Under the pieces are notes generated by a model that worked only from the letters and a program-made list of their open reading frames with translations, had not been told where the DNA came from and searched no databases. From the NCBI RefSeq assembly GCF_016545825.1, contig NC_052622.1, positions 4,965,001 through 5,029,000 of the forward strand: a stretch of 64,000 bases of DNA, in the 5' to 3' direction. The DNA comes from Eucalyptus grandis (taxonomy: Eukaryota; Streptophyta; Magnoliopsida; Myrtales; Myrtaceae). Made by a program: the position numbers and the translations under genes. Numbering within the stretch: position 1 is the stretch's first letter; the number at the start of each line of letters is the position of its first letter. Of this stretch, positions 20,141 through 33,000 are shown one piece after another.

Positions 20141-21193
20141 GGGTGCGTCTGGGAACCACTTCCCAAAGCCCCTTTGAAGCCTAAAGGTACTTGGCCAAAT
20201 GCTAGGCCGTTTTGGAAAAATTTTGAGCCCGCATTCGGGGAATGCCAACATGTGTGAAGCCAGCCCAAGGCGGGGGACCCGCCTTGGGCTTTCGGCTTTT
20301 TGGCATGCCCACACGGGCACTATTCATAACTTTTTTTTTTTTTTTCTGAAATTGTCCTCACGAATGTTTTGTTTTTCCGGTTCTTGCCCTTGTGTCGCAA
20401 CTGTTCATCTTCTCCGGGGGATTCGGTTCCGGCTGACTGTGAGCGGCCGGCGACTGCTAGAGGGACGCCGGCGATTGTCGGGGGGTGGCGCGACCGACGC
20501 TGGAGATCGCGCAACCGACGCCGGAGGTGGCGCGACCGAGGGCTGGGTCACCGCAAACCCAGATCTGGGGCGGCAGACGGTCTTCTCCTTCCGCGAGCTT
20601 CTTCTTCCGCGAGCGGTCGCCGGCGACCGTCGCCCAGACGAGCGACGCCGGGCGGTGGCGCGACCGCCGCGACCCACGGCAAGGTCTGGGTCACCGCGAC
20701 CCAGATCTGGGGCGGCAGGGTCGCGGGAGGACCTTGCCGCCCCCGATCTGGGTCGCGCGACCTCGCGGCCCTCGGATGCTGGTCGCGGCGGCGTCGCGCG
20801 ACCTCCCGCGACCTCGCCGCCCCAGTTCCGAGGGCGGCGCGGTCGCGCGACCCCGCCGCGACCCAGATCCGGGGCGGCGAGGTCCTCCCGCGACCTCGTT
20901 GCCCCAGATTCGGCGTCGCCGGAGGTTGCCGGAGGTCGTCGGAGGTCACCGAAGGTCGCCGGCGGCCACTCGCCCTTTTGGTCAATTTTTTAATTTTTCT
21001 TTTGATAATTTTTTTTTACCACAAAGATCTTTTGCAAGTGTAATTTCCCAAACGCTATTTTGCTCAAAATACTTTACAAAGAGCTTTCAAAGTGCAATTT
21101 ACCAAACATGGTTGCATTTTGGAAAACACCTTTAAGTCAAAGTATTTGCATTTTCCTAAAGACATTCCCCAAAAGTAGTTCCCAAACGCACCC
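20141..21193. mobile_element. GC-rich TIR element (MITE-like)
   Basis: The element is 1,053 bp. The left end is GGGTGCGTCTGGGAACCACTT; the opposite-strand right end is GGGTGCGTTTGGGAACTACTT, so 19 of 21 match. ATA flanks both sides (20138-20140 and 21194-21196). Subterminal sequences are also related (CTTCCCAAAG against CTTTTGGGGAA). The interior from about 20400 to 20980 is very GC-rich with repeated GCGACC and GATCTGGG words, and it opens frames on both strands without any recognisable protein. The superfamily is uncertain; a 3-bp duplication fits PIF/Harbinger. A related, truncated copy lies at 53640-54160. Confidence 0.78.
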
Positions 21194-21196
21194 ATA

Positions 21197-22413
21197 GAGC
21201 ACTCCCTCACTTTAGTACATGATTTCATGCTTATGTTGTTCTTCTGCTCAGGCTTCCCTTAGAACGTTTTCTATGGGATATCTAAGGATTTGAAAGTTTT
21301 CCCTGTGAAATTTTATAAACTATTTTGCAGAAATGCGATGAAGTCTCCCCCCTATGACTATATGAGTTGCCTTTTGACTTTTTAGCATGAAGACGTGTAG
21401 TTCTTGGACCGATTGCAGGATTTCTCTGTTCTCAGAGATTCCTATAAATCCTATCCTGAGCTGCAGTCATGTGTGTGCAATTTCTATCAAATGATTGACT
21501 GTCTTGAGGTCTATTTGAAATAAGAAAGCCAGTGCAATGGCGGTTTTGACTTGATGTAAGGTTTTGACTGTCTTTGCTAAGTCTAGGCGTGAGGTGAGGT
21601 TTCCCTCTGATGGCGCACCAATTCTATCTTCGCCCAAATAACTCTTTATTTAGGTTTCAAGGTTCAAGCATGCTGAAAGTGGACAGTGAAACCCCATTCC
21701 AATAGCTTGTATATACGTATGGTTGATTTGCTGTGTGGATACTGATTTGCACTTAGAACGTTACTTTAAGCTTCCTCTGCTTTCATGCACTTCATCTTAG
21801 AAAAACATTGACGGTGGATGTCATGTGTTGAGTGCATTTGTTTTGCCTGGCTAGAGTTTACAAATAGCCTCTTCTCATTTTTCATGCTGTGTTGGCAGAT
21901 CCGTTTCTTGATTTGCAGTTGACAAGCCTTGTTTGGGGTGATGCAACTCTTTCACTACTGTGCCAATGTCCATGGGTTGTTATGTTTTGGTAGCATGTGG
22001 ATGGCCGGGTGGAATTGTACGTGTGCTCTTCAAATTTTTGATGGTTTTCCAATAATAACTGCTTTGAGCTGACACTTGTGGATGAGACAGCCATATTGTA
22101 TCGACATAAACAGTGAATCTTAGAAAATTTGACCATTAGTTCCAATTCACTAAATTTCAATAGTTGCCCTGCCAAGTGGTCCAATGATAGCTTGATAATT
22201 GACTTTTAGTGTGTCTTGGGGATTGATGGTCGAAATCTCTTCCAGTGGAGACTACTCGTGTATGGTGAAGCCATTTGCCTCTTCTATGTTGTATAAGCAG
22301 TAATTTCACGTTTGGATGTGAGGCCTAGAGTGAGAGGTGATGTGGACAGATTGAACAAGTCGGCAGAAATTAATTTATCATGTTTTTGTCAATGAATTGA
22401 AGCTTGGCTTCAA
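21197..22413. other. Non-coding sequence
   Basis: No gene, splice pattern or repeat boundary was recognised. Only short open frames exist. Confidence 0.5.
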
Positions 22414-22731
22414 ATGATTCCAGGGCGGACACCATTTTCACTTTCTTCTGCTATCTATCCTTGTTTGTGATTAGAAGATGATTCATCAAAGAAGACATTC
22501 ATAAGAAACATGCAACAAAATTCAAAAGAAACGTCATGAAACTGAAGAGTTCATGTGATGAGCAACCAAGGAATGACTCCAGGGCAGACACCATTTTCAC
22601 TTTCTTCTGCTATCTATCCTTGTTTGTGATTAGAAGATGATTCATCAAAGAAGACATTCTTAAGAAAGATGCAACAAAATTCGAAAGAAACGTCGTGAAA
22701 CTGAAGAGCTCATGTGATGAGCAACCGAGGA
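22414..22731. repeat. 159-bp tandem duplication, two copies
   Basis: 22414-22572 and 22573-22731 share the block from CAGGGCRGACACCATTTTC through GTGATGAGCAACC, with about ten differences by eye and no indels noticed. It is non-coding. It may be the residue of a local slippage or unequal exchange. Confidence 0.85.
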
Positions 22732-22913
22732 TGCGGAGAAATATGCAGGGAAGGTAAGAAATGTTCAAACAGAATCAAAATTGTAATTGACTCGATCAGC
22801 GAAAGGTTTGATCCGATTGACAAGCTAGGCATGTATCACATGAATTTTCTAAGTGCCGAGTCAGTTGGGTCCCCATATCACCCATAACATAAACCATTAC
22901 CCGGCTGAATTCT

Positions 22914-23125
22914 CTAATGGTGGAGGGAAGTGCGGCTGAAATGAAGAGGACTGCCGAGAGTCTGGATTCGGTTCTCAAAAAGTGGGTGGAGGAACAGCGG
23001 AAAAGAAGGGCCAAGGGCAAAGCCGAGGACAATGAGCAGGACTTCATTCATTTCATGCTTTCTGCATTGGAATTGGAGGATGGGAATTACTATGTTTAAG
23101 CGGCTGATACTGTTCCTCATGCCAC
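22914..23125 (+). pseudogene. Cytochrome P450 fragment, CYP82-like
   Basis: The block AAEMKRTAESLDSVLKKWVE, then a basic RKRRAKGKAED linker and QDFIHFMLSALELEDG, matches the F-G loop to helix H region of plant CYP82 P450s (AMK.TAKELD.....W..EH, then .DF.D.MLS.L). A frameshift near 23090 separates it from GCGGCTGATACT, which reads AADT, the expected start of the following helix. No heme-binding cysteine motif, ExxR or N-terminal anchor is nearby. It is a single isolated piece of a roughly 520-residue enzyme. Subfamily assignment is from motif similarity only. Confidence 0.65.
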
Positions 23126-24027
23126 TCGGTTACTACACCTAGCAGTACTGATCCGTGTTTGTGCCCCTAGTTCTCGGTCAAATTAGAAAGTTAAGATGTA
23201 GAAGTCCAAGCATGCGATAGCGATTCAACGTTTGTACCTCCCACACAACAAGCAAAGTCCAGCCAATTGAGGAAATGTCTGCAACCGCTTCAAAGGGACA
23301 CCATACATTTCAAGAAGAAATACACGTGATAGTAGATGGATGACCAAACAGGTCGGTTCAATCTAAGAACCGAATCAAACTAGTCTTGCCTGATGGGCTT
23401 CTGTTCAGTTTTTGGATAAAAAAATGAGGACCGGCCTTAACTGGTTTGTTTCCTGGTTTCATGCCGTGAATTGGTCATCAGTTTTACCCGGAAGCGGCCT
23501 TGCTTGTTCCCAGGTATATTTTGGTTTTTAACAGTTCAAAATCGAACCCTAAATCTGTATAGCAGATGAAATTGATGTAGCGAACACAGCTGAGATAGGT
23601 TTGAGTACAAGAAGGGCCTAAATTGATGCAAGGAATGCCAAGATATTATCTCTAAAAGAAGAAAGATTATCACAGTGCGTGCAACATTATCCAAGGTTGC
23701 TCTTTTATGAGAAGATGACATAGCACGATTATTGACTCGTAGCAAACGCATAGTCTCTCTGTGTTGACAACAAAGCAAGTCCGGGACTGCCATTTCACCT
23801 GCATGCATGAGCTTGACCCTTTTCAAGCTCTCCACCGAGAGGAGAGCTTGACCCCTTCCGTTATAGATACAGATTAGCTCTCTATACTAAGAATATCCTG
23901 ATCTGGAGGAAGTTGTAAGTGTGAATCAAGAACCCAAAATAAGCAAATGGTCACTTCCACACCTACACAAAACACACTCCTTTCTGTACATTGCACATAT
24001 GATGAGCTTCTGATGAAAAATTGGATG
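23126..24027. other. Non-coding sequence
   Basis: No gene was recognised. It includes a short tract of GGTTC and GAACC words near 23345-23475 that may be a decayed element. Confidence 0.45.
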
Positions 24028-24032
24028 AAGTT

Positions 24033-27000
24033 TGTCACGACCTCTTTTTTTCCGTCCGGGAAAAAGAAGAAGGTTTAGGGGTATGTGCCTAAAGAGGCGG
24101 ACCAATGGCCTTAAATTAGGCGTGAGCTCTCCCAAGCCCATACCTCGCGCGACATTGGATTTTGAATTTTAGTTCTTAACAATCTATGTAATTCTAGGAG
24201 TCGCCATTAGCCTATTGAGGTCGGTTAGAAACCAATCGAGACACGGGAGTGGTGTTTCGATTCCTACGCAACCAGAGATTTCTAGGAATGAGAACTTGTT
24301 TACGCCAATGTTTCTATTAGGGCCCTTGCGGTACCACTAACTTGGAAAATTATTTATCTAAATGGTTACACATTCTTGATTACCAATTATAATCTTTATG
24401 AAACCACTAAGTGTCCATGCAAATGTTTTTGTAGTTTTTTTTTTTTTTAATGTCTAGACTAATCCTAACATAATTTAGAAGAGAAATTTACACTCAAATT
24501 AATGAAAAGCGGCGCGTAAGTAAACATCCAAGAAATTGAAATGACTTGAAAATAAACGCGAAAAAGGTAAACCCAATACAAGTCGAGCAAATACTATTAC
24601 ATGGCCTTGTTATCACGCCCCGGGACAGGACCCCCATGAGCAAAATGAGAATTCAAATATGCATGAAATTACTCTATATGCATGAAATTACTTTAAATAG
24701 TTTTAATCTACGCAAAATGGATTATTTACAAAAATTGTTATAAAATACCAAAATAGCATTAAATTAGGAAAATGACCTTTTAAAATTAGGAAAATTCATA
24801 TATGTCATTTATATCCTAATTTGATGCTATATAACATTTTTTGATATTTTTGAAATTTTCATATTTTTCTCTTTTTAATTATTTTTTAAAATAATAATAA
24901 TAGTAATTCCTTAAAACGATCTATGCTAACATGGAGTAACACAGCACATGAATATCATAATAATCAAGCTCAAATCGACCGTTTCAAGATCGAAGCTTAG
25001 TTTGGGCATTTTGTCGAACACTTGGTGTGCATTAAACTAGCCCCAATATCCTCCCCGAGCCATGTTTGTAGCCTTCAATCTCCACTCATAAGCAATCTCA
25101 TGTGGAACTAAAGTATTATAATTATACTACCACATGCCAAGAACAAGATTAGATAGAAATCATAGCTAAAAATACACTAGAACCAAGCTAAAATCATCCT
25201 CAAATACACGGGTTTGAACTGATTTTGCAAATTTGGGTTTGAACCCAAGTCAAACAAACATGTTACATGCCCATATTCAAGCCCCGACACTCATGGCATA
25301 CGAGATCTAAATGAGACATTACTTGATCCGAGTGAAAGTAGGTAACATGAGCTTTCAAATGTAATAAACATCACTGAAAATGGCCCACCGAACAACATCA
25401 AAACGACCTCTCCAAGAAGCAGACATGCAACACTCTTGAAGAGATTTCAAACACTTAAGAAAAATTTCAACCTCAAAAATCAGTTTTCCGAGCTGGTTTC
25501 CCTATTGATTTTTATGATCAAAACATGCTCAAACTCGAAAATACGTACATCTAGGATGCTTACCATACTTCCCAGTTTCCTTTTCCAGTGGTTCTTGGCC
25601 AAGGAAACCGAGAAATTGTCCTCTAAAAGCATGTGAAAGTTGGCTTCTTCAACTGAAAATGAGATCTGCAGAAAAGAATAACTGACAATGAAGGTTTTTT
25701 TTTACCTCTAAAATTAGACTTCAAGATGTCTTTTGTTGGAAAACTTGACACCAAGACAAACTATATGTATTCTAGTTTGGGGTAGAAGTTAATATTTTCC
25801 TCATTTGTTTGTCAACTTTCTCAAAAACACTGCCTTTTCCTCACTCGTGACCAACTGGGCTCAACACTCAGAAACATTCAGTTTTTCCTGGCCCGCCTGG
25901 AGGGTGTTTTTCGGGGGGCTTTAGGAGGCCTTCCCGATCTCCATTTAGGACATGCGACCTATGAATGGAAAGATATTTGAGTGAAGTTTCACTCTTTAGT
26001 TCAAGGTTTTGGCTAATTTTGGCCGAAGGGTTGTGAAACTCTCACTTTTCTCTCAAAAGGTTGATCTGGAATTTCTGGGTTTGCTTTTCTGGAGTTGCTT
26101 CTGAGGGCCTCTTTGGGGAACGATTCCGAGCTCTCCCCTCTCCCTCTCATCTCTTTTCTCTCATCCCTTGAAAGAACTTTCTTCAGTGATCTTATCTCCT
26201 GAATTAAGGGATTTTTTATTAGCCTTTTGTCCACCTACCAAGCCTGTCAACAGGGCTACTTCACCTACTCTTCTGACTTAGCCAATTTTTTAACTTTTGT
26301 AGCTGTTGAGTGTGCAAACTTTGTTGCGACTTTCCCGTGCTTTCAGCAGCTTATCCCTGGCAAATTTTCATCAACTTTCACTACTATATACGCTCTTTCA
26401 GCACGTGCAAAGATCGAGCTAAATGGGTGGCTGAGTGGGATATGGTGGGGCTACCAATATGGCTACTTAGCAGCTCCGAATTAAGACTTAATCGTGGACT
26501 GAGATTTGGCAGCTGGTTTGGGTGCTTTAATCCATCACTTTGGCTGTGGTTTTTAATCAATTAGCAAGTTCATGTATAGTAGTTTAAGATCTCGACCAAA
26601 TTTCGCAATTTTGTCCACCCAATTTTGCAAAAAAGTCCCTCAAAGTTGGCCATTTTCTTATCCGAAAATACCCAATTCAATACAAATGTGGTCTTTTTGG
26701 CTCAATTTGATTGATTCTACTTGGCCCAATTTCAATTTTAACTTAATTGATGACCAAGATGATGATTTAAGGGCTCGGGCGTAAATTTTGCAAAATTTGC
26801 GAATTGGTCCCTCGACTTTTGGAAATTGCATTTTGGCCCCAAATTGTCATTTGAATTCCAATCTGATCTCCTAGTCTTGGCTAGTTACATTTAGATCGTT
26901 GGCCCCAACTTGCTCTCTCTTTTTTTTTTTCAATTTCTTTTTTTTCTTTTTTTTAAAATTATTATTATTTTTTTATAGGAAAAACATCTTTCATTTAAAA

Positions 27001-27071
27001 CACGATATTAAACACCTAGATAATCTATATGTCGGAATGAAATATTTTTGGGCAAAAATTAGGTGTCAACA
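24033..27071. mobile_element. 3.0-kb solo LTR (or LARD-like insertion)
   Basis: The sequence begins TGTCACGACC and ends AGGTGTCAACA, giving TG...CA ends, and is flanked by a perfect 5-bp duplication aagtt at 24028-24032 and 27072-27076. Inside there is no gag or pol and no internal copy of the ends, so a single long LTR left by recombination is the simplest reading. Long LTRs of this kind are known for Ogre/Tat-type gypsy elements. The interior is AT-rich, with TATA-like stretches and poly-T near 26925-26980. A LARD lacking recognisable LTR pairs is the alternative. Confidence 0.75.
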
Positions 27072-27076
27072 AAGTT

Positions 27077-28261
27077 GGAAAATCTCTGTTTTACAAGAAG
27101 AAGATGAAACTGTTTCGTCACCAGGCAAGGGGATTTCTACAATCCTACATATCCTGGCTTCAAACGATGGAGAGTGAACCGAGAGCCCTCCTTCCTGTTT
27201 GCAGAGCTTTTCTGGTTCACGCCTTGCTCTGCTCTCCTTTCTCTCATCACCAAAACCGTGCTGTTGGATCGGGTTACAAACCTGAATAGGAGTCTGCAGT
27301 TCGTGTGTGGTTTTGGTTCCCGCAGGTTTTCTATTTTATTTATTTTTGTACATTTCCTCATTGAATGTTGTGATCAAACAAAAGGAGAGGGTGATTTAAG
27401 GTTTTCAAAAGTAGACTTGCCTTGCAACTTGCCATGGAAGAAACCTTTCTTGTCATCAACATTGTACTCAAAATTGTTTTCCCTCTTAATTTATATCAAT
27501 TTTGGCCTTAAGTAAATATAGTTCTGTGCAGTAATTGTCGATGAATTTGTGTTTTGTGCATGGTTTCCGAGATTGCATTCACTGAGATTTCATTGCAGGC
27601 AATGAATAGAACAATTTGCTAAGTTAAAAACCAGTTTGTAAGCGAAGGAGAGTTATCCTGACCATTCTTTGAGAGTTGTTTTGTGGCGTATACATTTTGA
27701 AGAAATCTGGCCCTTCTCGGGGAAGCATTCTCCGTTATAGTTTACTATAAGCAAGCTTAGTGAATTTCAGTTAATGCAATATCACGCCCAACAGACATAA
27801 ACCATGCAATATCTCATTGAATGCAATCTCAGAAACCATGCACAAAATGCATTTTCATTGAAAGTAATTTTCCAGCAACCATATTTTCTTAAGGCCAAAA
27901 TTGCGATCGATTAAGAGGGAAACATTTTTGAGTAGAAGTAGTCGTGGGATGAAGCGCCTGGTTAGGGAACCATGCCTGGTCATCAGGATCAGAAGCCTTC
28001 AAGGCAGCAAAAGCTTTGAGTGCTTGATTGAACCAATGACAGCAATTCAGCGCTGCGTGCCTTGGTCAGATTTGAAAACGTAATTCTGCTTGTTGTCCTT
28101 TAGGTTGATTATTACTTGCTTTCGGATCCTTTTCTTTGGTGGCATTGTCGGAGTTCTGCAAACGAAACTGATCAATGTTGCACCCCCTTGGACTGAAATT
28201 GCTTTGGCCTTGCTTTCCACGCTTGTTGAAAGTGTCACTCCCCCATCCCAGTAGGATTTGG
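27077..28261. other. Non-coding sequence with a large inverted repeat
   Basis: No gene was recognised. It contains the inverted repeat described at 27466-27936. Confidence 0.5.
27466..27936. repeat. Imperfect inverted repeat, about 130-bp arms
   Basis: 27466-27592 is matched on the opposite strand by 27804-27936. Paired landmarks include TACTCAAAA, CCCTCTTAAT, CAATTTTGGCCTTAAG and TTTGTGCATGGTTTC. The spacer is about 210 bp. Several small indels are present. Transcription across it would give a long hairpin. Confidence 0.8.
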
Positions 28262-28920
28262 GGTCTGACATTTGTTGGTACTATTGCGACATTGTTGGAT
28301 TAACTCACTTGAAGTATTGTCCACTTTAACTTATTTATCTTTGGTGTAGGTAGGCACTATCCCTAGAGAAGTTCACCCATCCTAGTAATGTTTTAACTTG
28401 GGCTCGCTTAATTTTGGAGTTCCAAATCGCTCTCCCCTGTTCCGTGCATATTTGGGTTCATTTCTATCCCCTTTGTCATCATAGAAGTTTGTCGGAAGTC
28501 ACTCCTTGTCTAGGCCCTTTGGCCCAACAACCACTCCTTGCCCTTGTTGAAGGGGGTCATTAACCCACCACTTTCCACCCGGTTCATCCTGAAATTACAC
28601 ACCGATTAGAGGGACTCTGCTTTGATACCATATTGTGATATTCCTAAATTAACTCACTCGAAATATTGTCCGCTTTTGCAGCCTGTCGTATACTGAGCCT
28701 CATGGTTTAATCCTTTGACGTATAGGCAGTCACTTTCCCTAGAAGTCACTCATTGCTCTAGCCTTGCTCGTTAAACTTAGGAGTTTAACATCAAAACTTG
28801 CCGTTATATAAAAAAGCACTCTCATGAGTCAATTCTAGTTTTTATGTATATATCCCAGACTCGCTTTCCCTAGTTTGGTGCATAGTTCCGTTTACTCCTA
28901 CCCCCTTCCCCATCCTAGAA
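28262..28920. repeat. Diverged direct repeat, period about 360 bp
   Basis: 28295-28520 and 28645-28920 share ATTAACTCACT, GAARTATTGTCC, CCCTAGA and AACTT.GGAGTT in order. No coding capacity. Possibly two copies of an unclassified non-autonomous element. Confidence 0.5.
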
Positions 28921-28929
28921 GCCTCTTGC

Positions 28930-29646
28930 TAGGAGCTGCTTCTTGTCTTTGAAATATTTGACCAACAAAAGCATTCTGATACGAGAAGCCAGATTCTTTA
29001 GAGCCATGCCACTTTCTCATAGTTTCATGGCCTTAAAGGAGCGGCACAATATCAGCATAAGAAGGAACAGGAGGGTTTAATCTGGAGGTAACAAAAGACT
29101 CGTATTTCTTACCCAAGCCACGAAGAAGTGAGAAAATTTTAGAGCTGCCACTCACAAGCTTTCCAATAGCAACAACCACAAATGTACTTGAAAAAGGCTG
29201 ATATAATCATAGTATAAATGCCTTTCTTTTACATTTTAAGCTATCACGTAAATAATATTCACTTCTTGAGATCTCTTGCAAAGGAGTTGATTGAGAAATA
29301 TTACACCTCAGCAGTCGTCTCAAGCCTGACAACCATGCCAAGAACACCTTCAGACAATGTTCAGTGATTCATCTACGCAGGCAACAATCAGACCATTTCC
29401 TTGCGTTGTACATTGAATTTGAAATTAAGTTTTTTCCATTCACAACTTCAGTGTTTGGGACTACAAATTCATTAAATGGTGCAGGATAATCTCCATTAAT
29501 AGATCCCAGTGTATCCTGGCTTTCTATGAGACCCATAGTTTGGGTCTGCCAAAATTTAAGAGTTGAGTGGTTTAGCTTAACCGTCACAAAGTTTGCAACA
29601 TTTGGGGTCAATGGATGATGGTACTTAGAGGAGCTTGCGCTTGCCA
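28930..29646 (-). pseudogene. Outer copia gag fragment
   Basis: Starting at 29646 on the minus strand: MASASSSKYHHPLTPNVANF, then KFWQTQTMGLIESQDTLGSI and ARKWSD, the N-terminal part of a copia gag polyprotein. The frame is lost near 29369. At 29160-29040 another stretch, SKIFSLLRGLGKKYESFVTS followed by LNPPVPSYADIVPLL, matches the later gag (UBN2-type) region, and related sequence continues to about 28930. Stops and frame changes make it non-functional. Confidence 0.7.
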
Positions 29647-29661
29647 TTGTAGATAGATAGC

Positions 29662-30030
29662 TGTTGTTACTGATCAAAACAGTAAACAAGAAAATAGAAA
29701 ACCAGAAGCTATATTTTTGTGATGAGGAAGAGAAGCGCAGAGAAACAGAACACAAACTTGCATACGTCTGTTCTAAAGGAAACTGTCAAGTACAGGACAA
29801 CTTAAACAAAGCAAAAACTGCTCACGTACGTGCAACACATAACTGCACATAAACGTGCTATTAACTTCCTAGAAAATAGCAAAAACACTAAATAAATAAC
29901 TAAATTGAACTTGGCTGTTTTTTAATGAAAAAACAGAGTAAAACAGAGCATAAAACAGAACATAAAACAGCAGAAAAACAGAGTAAAAAACCAAAACAGA
30001 AAACAGCAACTGAGACATTATAATCCAACA
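29662..30030 (-). repeat. 3' LTR of the nested copia
   Basis: The 369-bp partner of 34057-34425. A purine tract (minus-strand AAGGAGGAGTT, 30041-30031) adjoins it. Confidence 0.92.
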
Positions 30031-30042
30031 AACTCCTCCTTG

Positions 30043-33000
30043 GATCAGTTGCTGCTGCATACTCAATTTTCTTTCTTAATACTTCAAATCTTCCAGCTTG
30101 AAGTGGTTTTGTGAACATGTCTGCAAGTTGATCTTCAGATCTGCAATAGACCAACTTAACTTCGCCACTTTGTTGCACCTCACGCAGAAGAAAATTTGAC
30201 TTTGAAATGCTTGGTTTTGCCATGGAAAACTGGATTCTGAGATATTGCTAAAGCAGCTTGATTATCCACATTAACTTCAATGCAATCACTGGAATTCAAC
30301 CACAGATCATTCATTATCTTTTTCAACCACAAAGCTTGATTTGCAGCTGCAGTAGCTGCTATAAACTCAGCCTCTGCAGTAGACTGAGCTACAATCTCTT
30401 GCTTTTTAGAACACCAAGAGAAACAAGCAGAACCCAAACTGAAACAATATCCAGGCACGTACTCTTCATGTCATCTACCGAACCAGCCCAAATCACTATC
30501 GAAAAACCTTGTAAATTAAACTTCTGACCTTTCTTAAACTTCACACCAAAGAACAATGTTCCTTTGAGATATCTCAAGACCCTTTTTGCTGCAATTAAAT
30601 GTAACTGACTAGGACTACTCATAAACCTGGATAAAATACTCACAGCAAATAGAATATCTGGTCTGGTTGCTGTAAGATACATGAGACACCCAATCAGACT
30701 TCTATACATAGAAGCATCTACTGCATCGTTCCATCATTCTTCTCGGCTTCTCTTTAACAGCCATAGGAGTGCTTACACTTCGACAATCTTCCATCTGAAA
30801 CTTCTTTAGAATTTCCTTCATGTATTTTTTCGACAGATGAAGATCTCATATGAAGCCCGTTTAACTTCCAAACCCAAAAAATAAGCCATCTTTCCCAAGT
30901 CGACATCTCAAAACCTGCAAATAAATCTTGCTTCACCTTCTCTATCAATTCCATATCATTCCCTGTCACTAATAGATCATCTACATAAAGTGACAGAATT
31001 ACAACACTGTGATTCACCTTCTTGACATAAAGAGTGAACTCACTTAAGCTTTCACAAAGCCAAAATCCTGCTAATATCGATCTATCTTCTCATACCAAGC
31101 TCTTGGAGCCTGCTTCAATCCATATAGAGCTTTCTTCAACCTGTATACACTCTCTTCTTGCCCTTTGATACTAAAACCTTCAGGTTGTTCAACAAAAATC
31201 TCCTCCTCAAGCTCTCCATTCAGAAATGCAGACTTGACATCTAACTGAAATATAGGCCACCCCTTCTCTGCCGCAATAGCTAACAAAGAACCTTATTGTA
31301 TCAAGTCGTGCAACGAGCAAATGTTTCAGAATAGTCTACTCCCCATATTTGTGCATAGCCTTTCACCACCAGTCTAGCTTTGTGCTTATTGACAGAACCA
31401 TCGGGATTAAGTTTTGTTCTAAACACCCACTTAACCCCAATCACATTCTTATCGATGGTCTCACAACAAGCTCCCATGTGTGGTTTTTCTGATCATTGCA
31501 ATCTCCTCTGCATTGCTGCAATCCACCTCGATCCTCCTTAACTTCCACAAAGTTAGATGGTTCGAGCATTGCCACATTGCTTCTTTCATAGATTTCAGCA
31601 AGTGACCTTGTGCCCCTCATTGGTAAATCATCCACACTTTGTCTTCCAATCCATCTATAACTTCATCAACCTCTACATCTTTGCGCAGGTTGTTTTTCGA
31701 ACTGCTGCTTTTCGCACTCTTTCCTTCCATCCAATTCCACTCATCTTCCTCTAGAAAAACAACATCTCTGCTTACAGTCACCTTCCCTGTCATAGGGTGA
31801 AAAATCCTATAAGCCTTTGATTGGAGACTGTACCCAATGAAGATTCCAAGCTTAGCTCTTTTATCCAACTTGTCCCTCTTGACCTCAGGAACATGAGTGT
31901 AACACAAACACCCAAAAACCTTCAAATTTTTCACAGAAGGTTTAACACCATACCAGACTTCAAAAGGTGTTGACCTCTCTAAGGCCTTTGTGGGCAATCT
32001 GCTCAACAAGAACACTTTGCAAGATTAGCTGCCTCAGCCCGAACTTCTTAGGCAACATCTTCTCCTGCATCATACATCTGGCCATCTCCATAATACTTCT
32101 ATTTTCCTCTCACCGACCCTATTCGTTGAGGTGAATAGGGAGCAAGAACTGAACTGTTGCACAATTCCCCGCTTGCTCACAATTCAACTTAAACTTGTGA
32201 GCGGTATACTCAAACCATTATCAAACCTGAGCATTTTAATTTTCATTCCACTTTGATTCTCAACTAAGGCTTTAAACTTCACAAACACATCAGCAACTTC
32301 AAACTTGGCTCGCAGAAAATAAATCCAACTCATTCTAGTCATATCATCAGTGAAGGTAATGAAATACCTGCTACCATTGAGAGAAGACTCAGACATAGGT
32401 CCACATAAATCTGTGTGGACTAATTGCAGCTTTTCACATGCTCTCCAAATCCTCCTTTGAAAGGAAATCTGGCTTGCTTGCCAAGAAGACAAGTTTTGCA
32501 CTGTGGAAATTCCTCCTCCAAACTTGGCAAGTCATCTGCCAAGCTATTTCTCTGCATAAACGACATGCTCTTCCTGTGAACATGCCCAAGTCTTTTATGC
32601 CATATCTCTGCATTTTCTTCTTTGCACTTTAAAGCCATTTGTTGCATCTCTTGTGGCTTGAACATGAAACTCTTGTCCTCCATTGGAATTCTTAGCACTT
32701 CTTTGCTATCTCGCATTATTAATAAGACATTCCTTCCCTTCGAACTTCACTTTATAGCCCTTCTCAACTAATTGACCAACACTTAACAGATTATGGTCAA
32801 TATTTGGCACAAAGAGAACGTCACCGATCGCTTCACCTCCCGATTTCCTTCAATAGCCACTTTACCCTTCCCTTGCACTTCGATATACCGTCCATTGCCA
32901 ATTCGACTCGGACCTGACCGACTGTCTAGACTCCTAAACAGCTTCGAATTGCCAGTCATATGATTGGTACAGCCACTATCCACCAGCCATGCATCATTCC

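Noticed and set aside
20199..21135. Open frames of up to 264 codons on both strands
   Set aside because: They lie wholly inside a TIR element with a GC-rich low-complexity interior. The proteins are Arg/Pro/Gly-rich with no recognisable domain.
29900..30223. Hydrophobic C-terminal extension of the nested copia RNase H frame
   Set aside because: The Leu/Cys/Phe-rich tail is translation of the LTR, seen again at 34295-34519. It is not a membrane protein gene.
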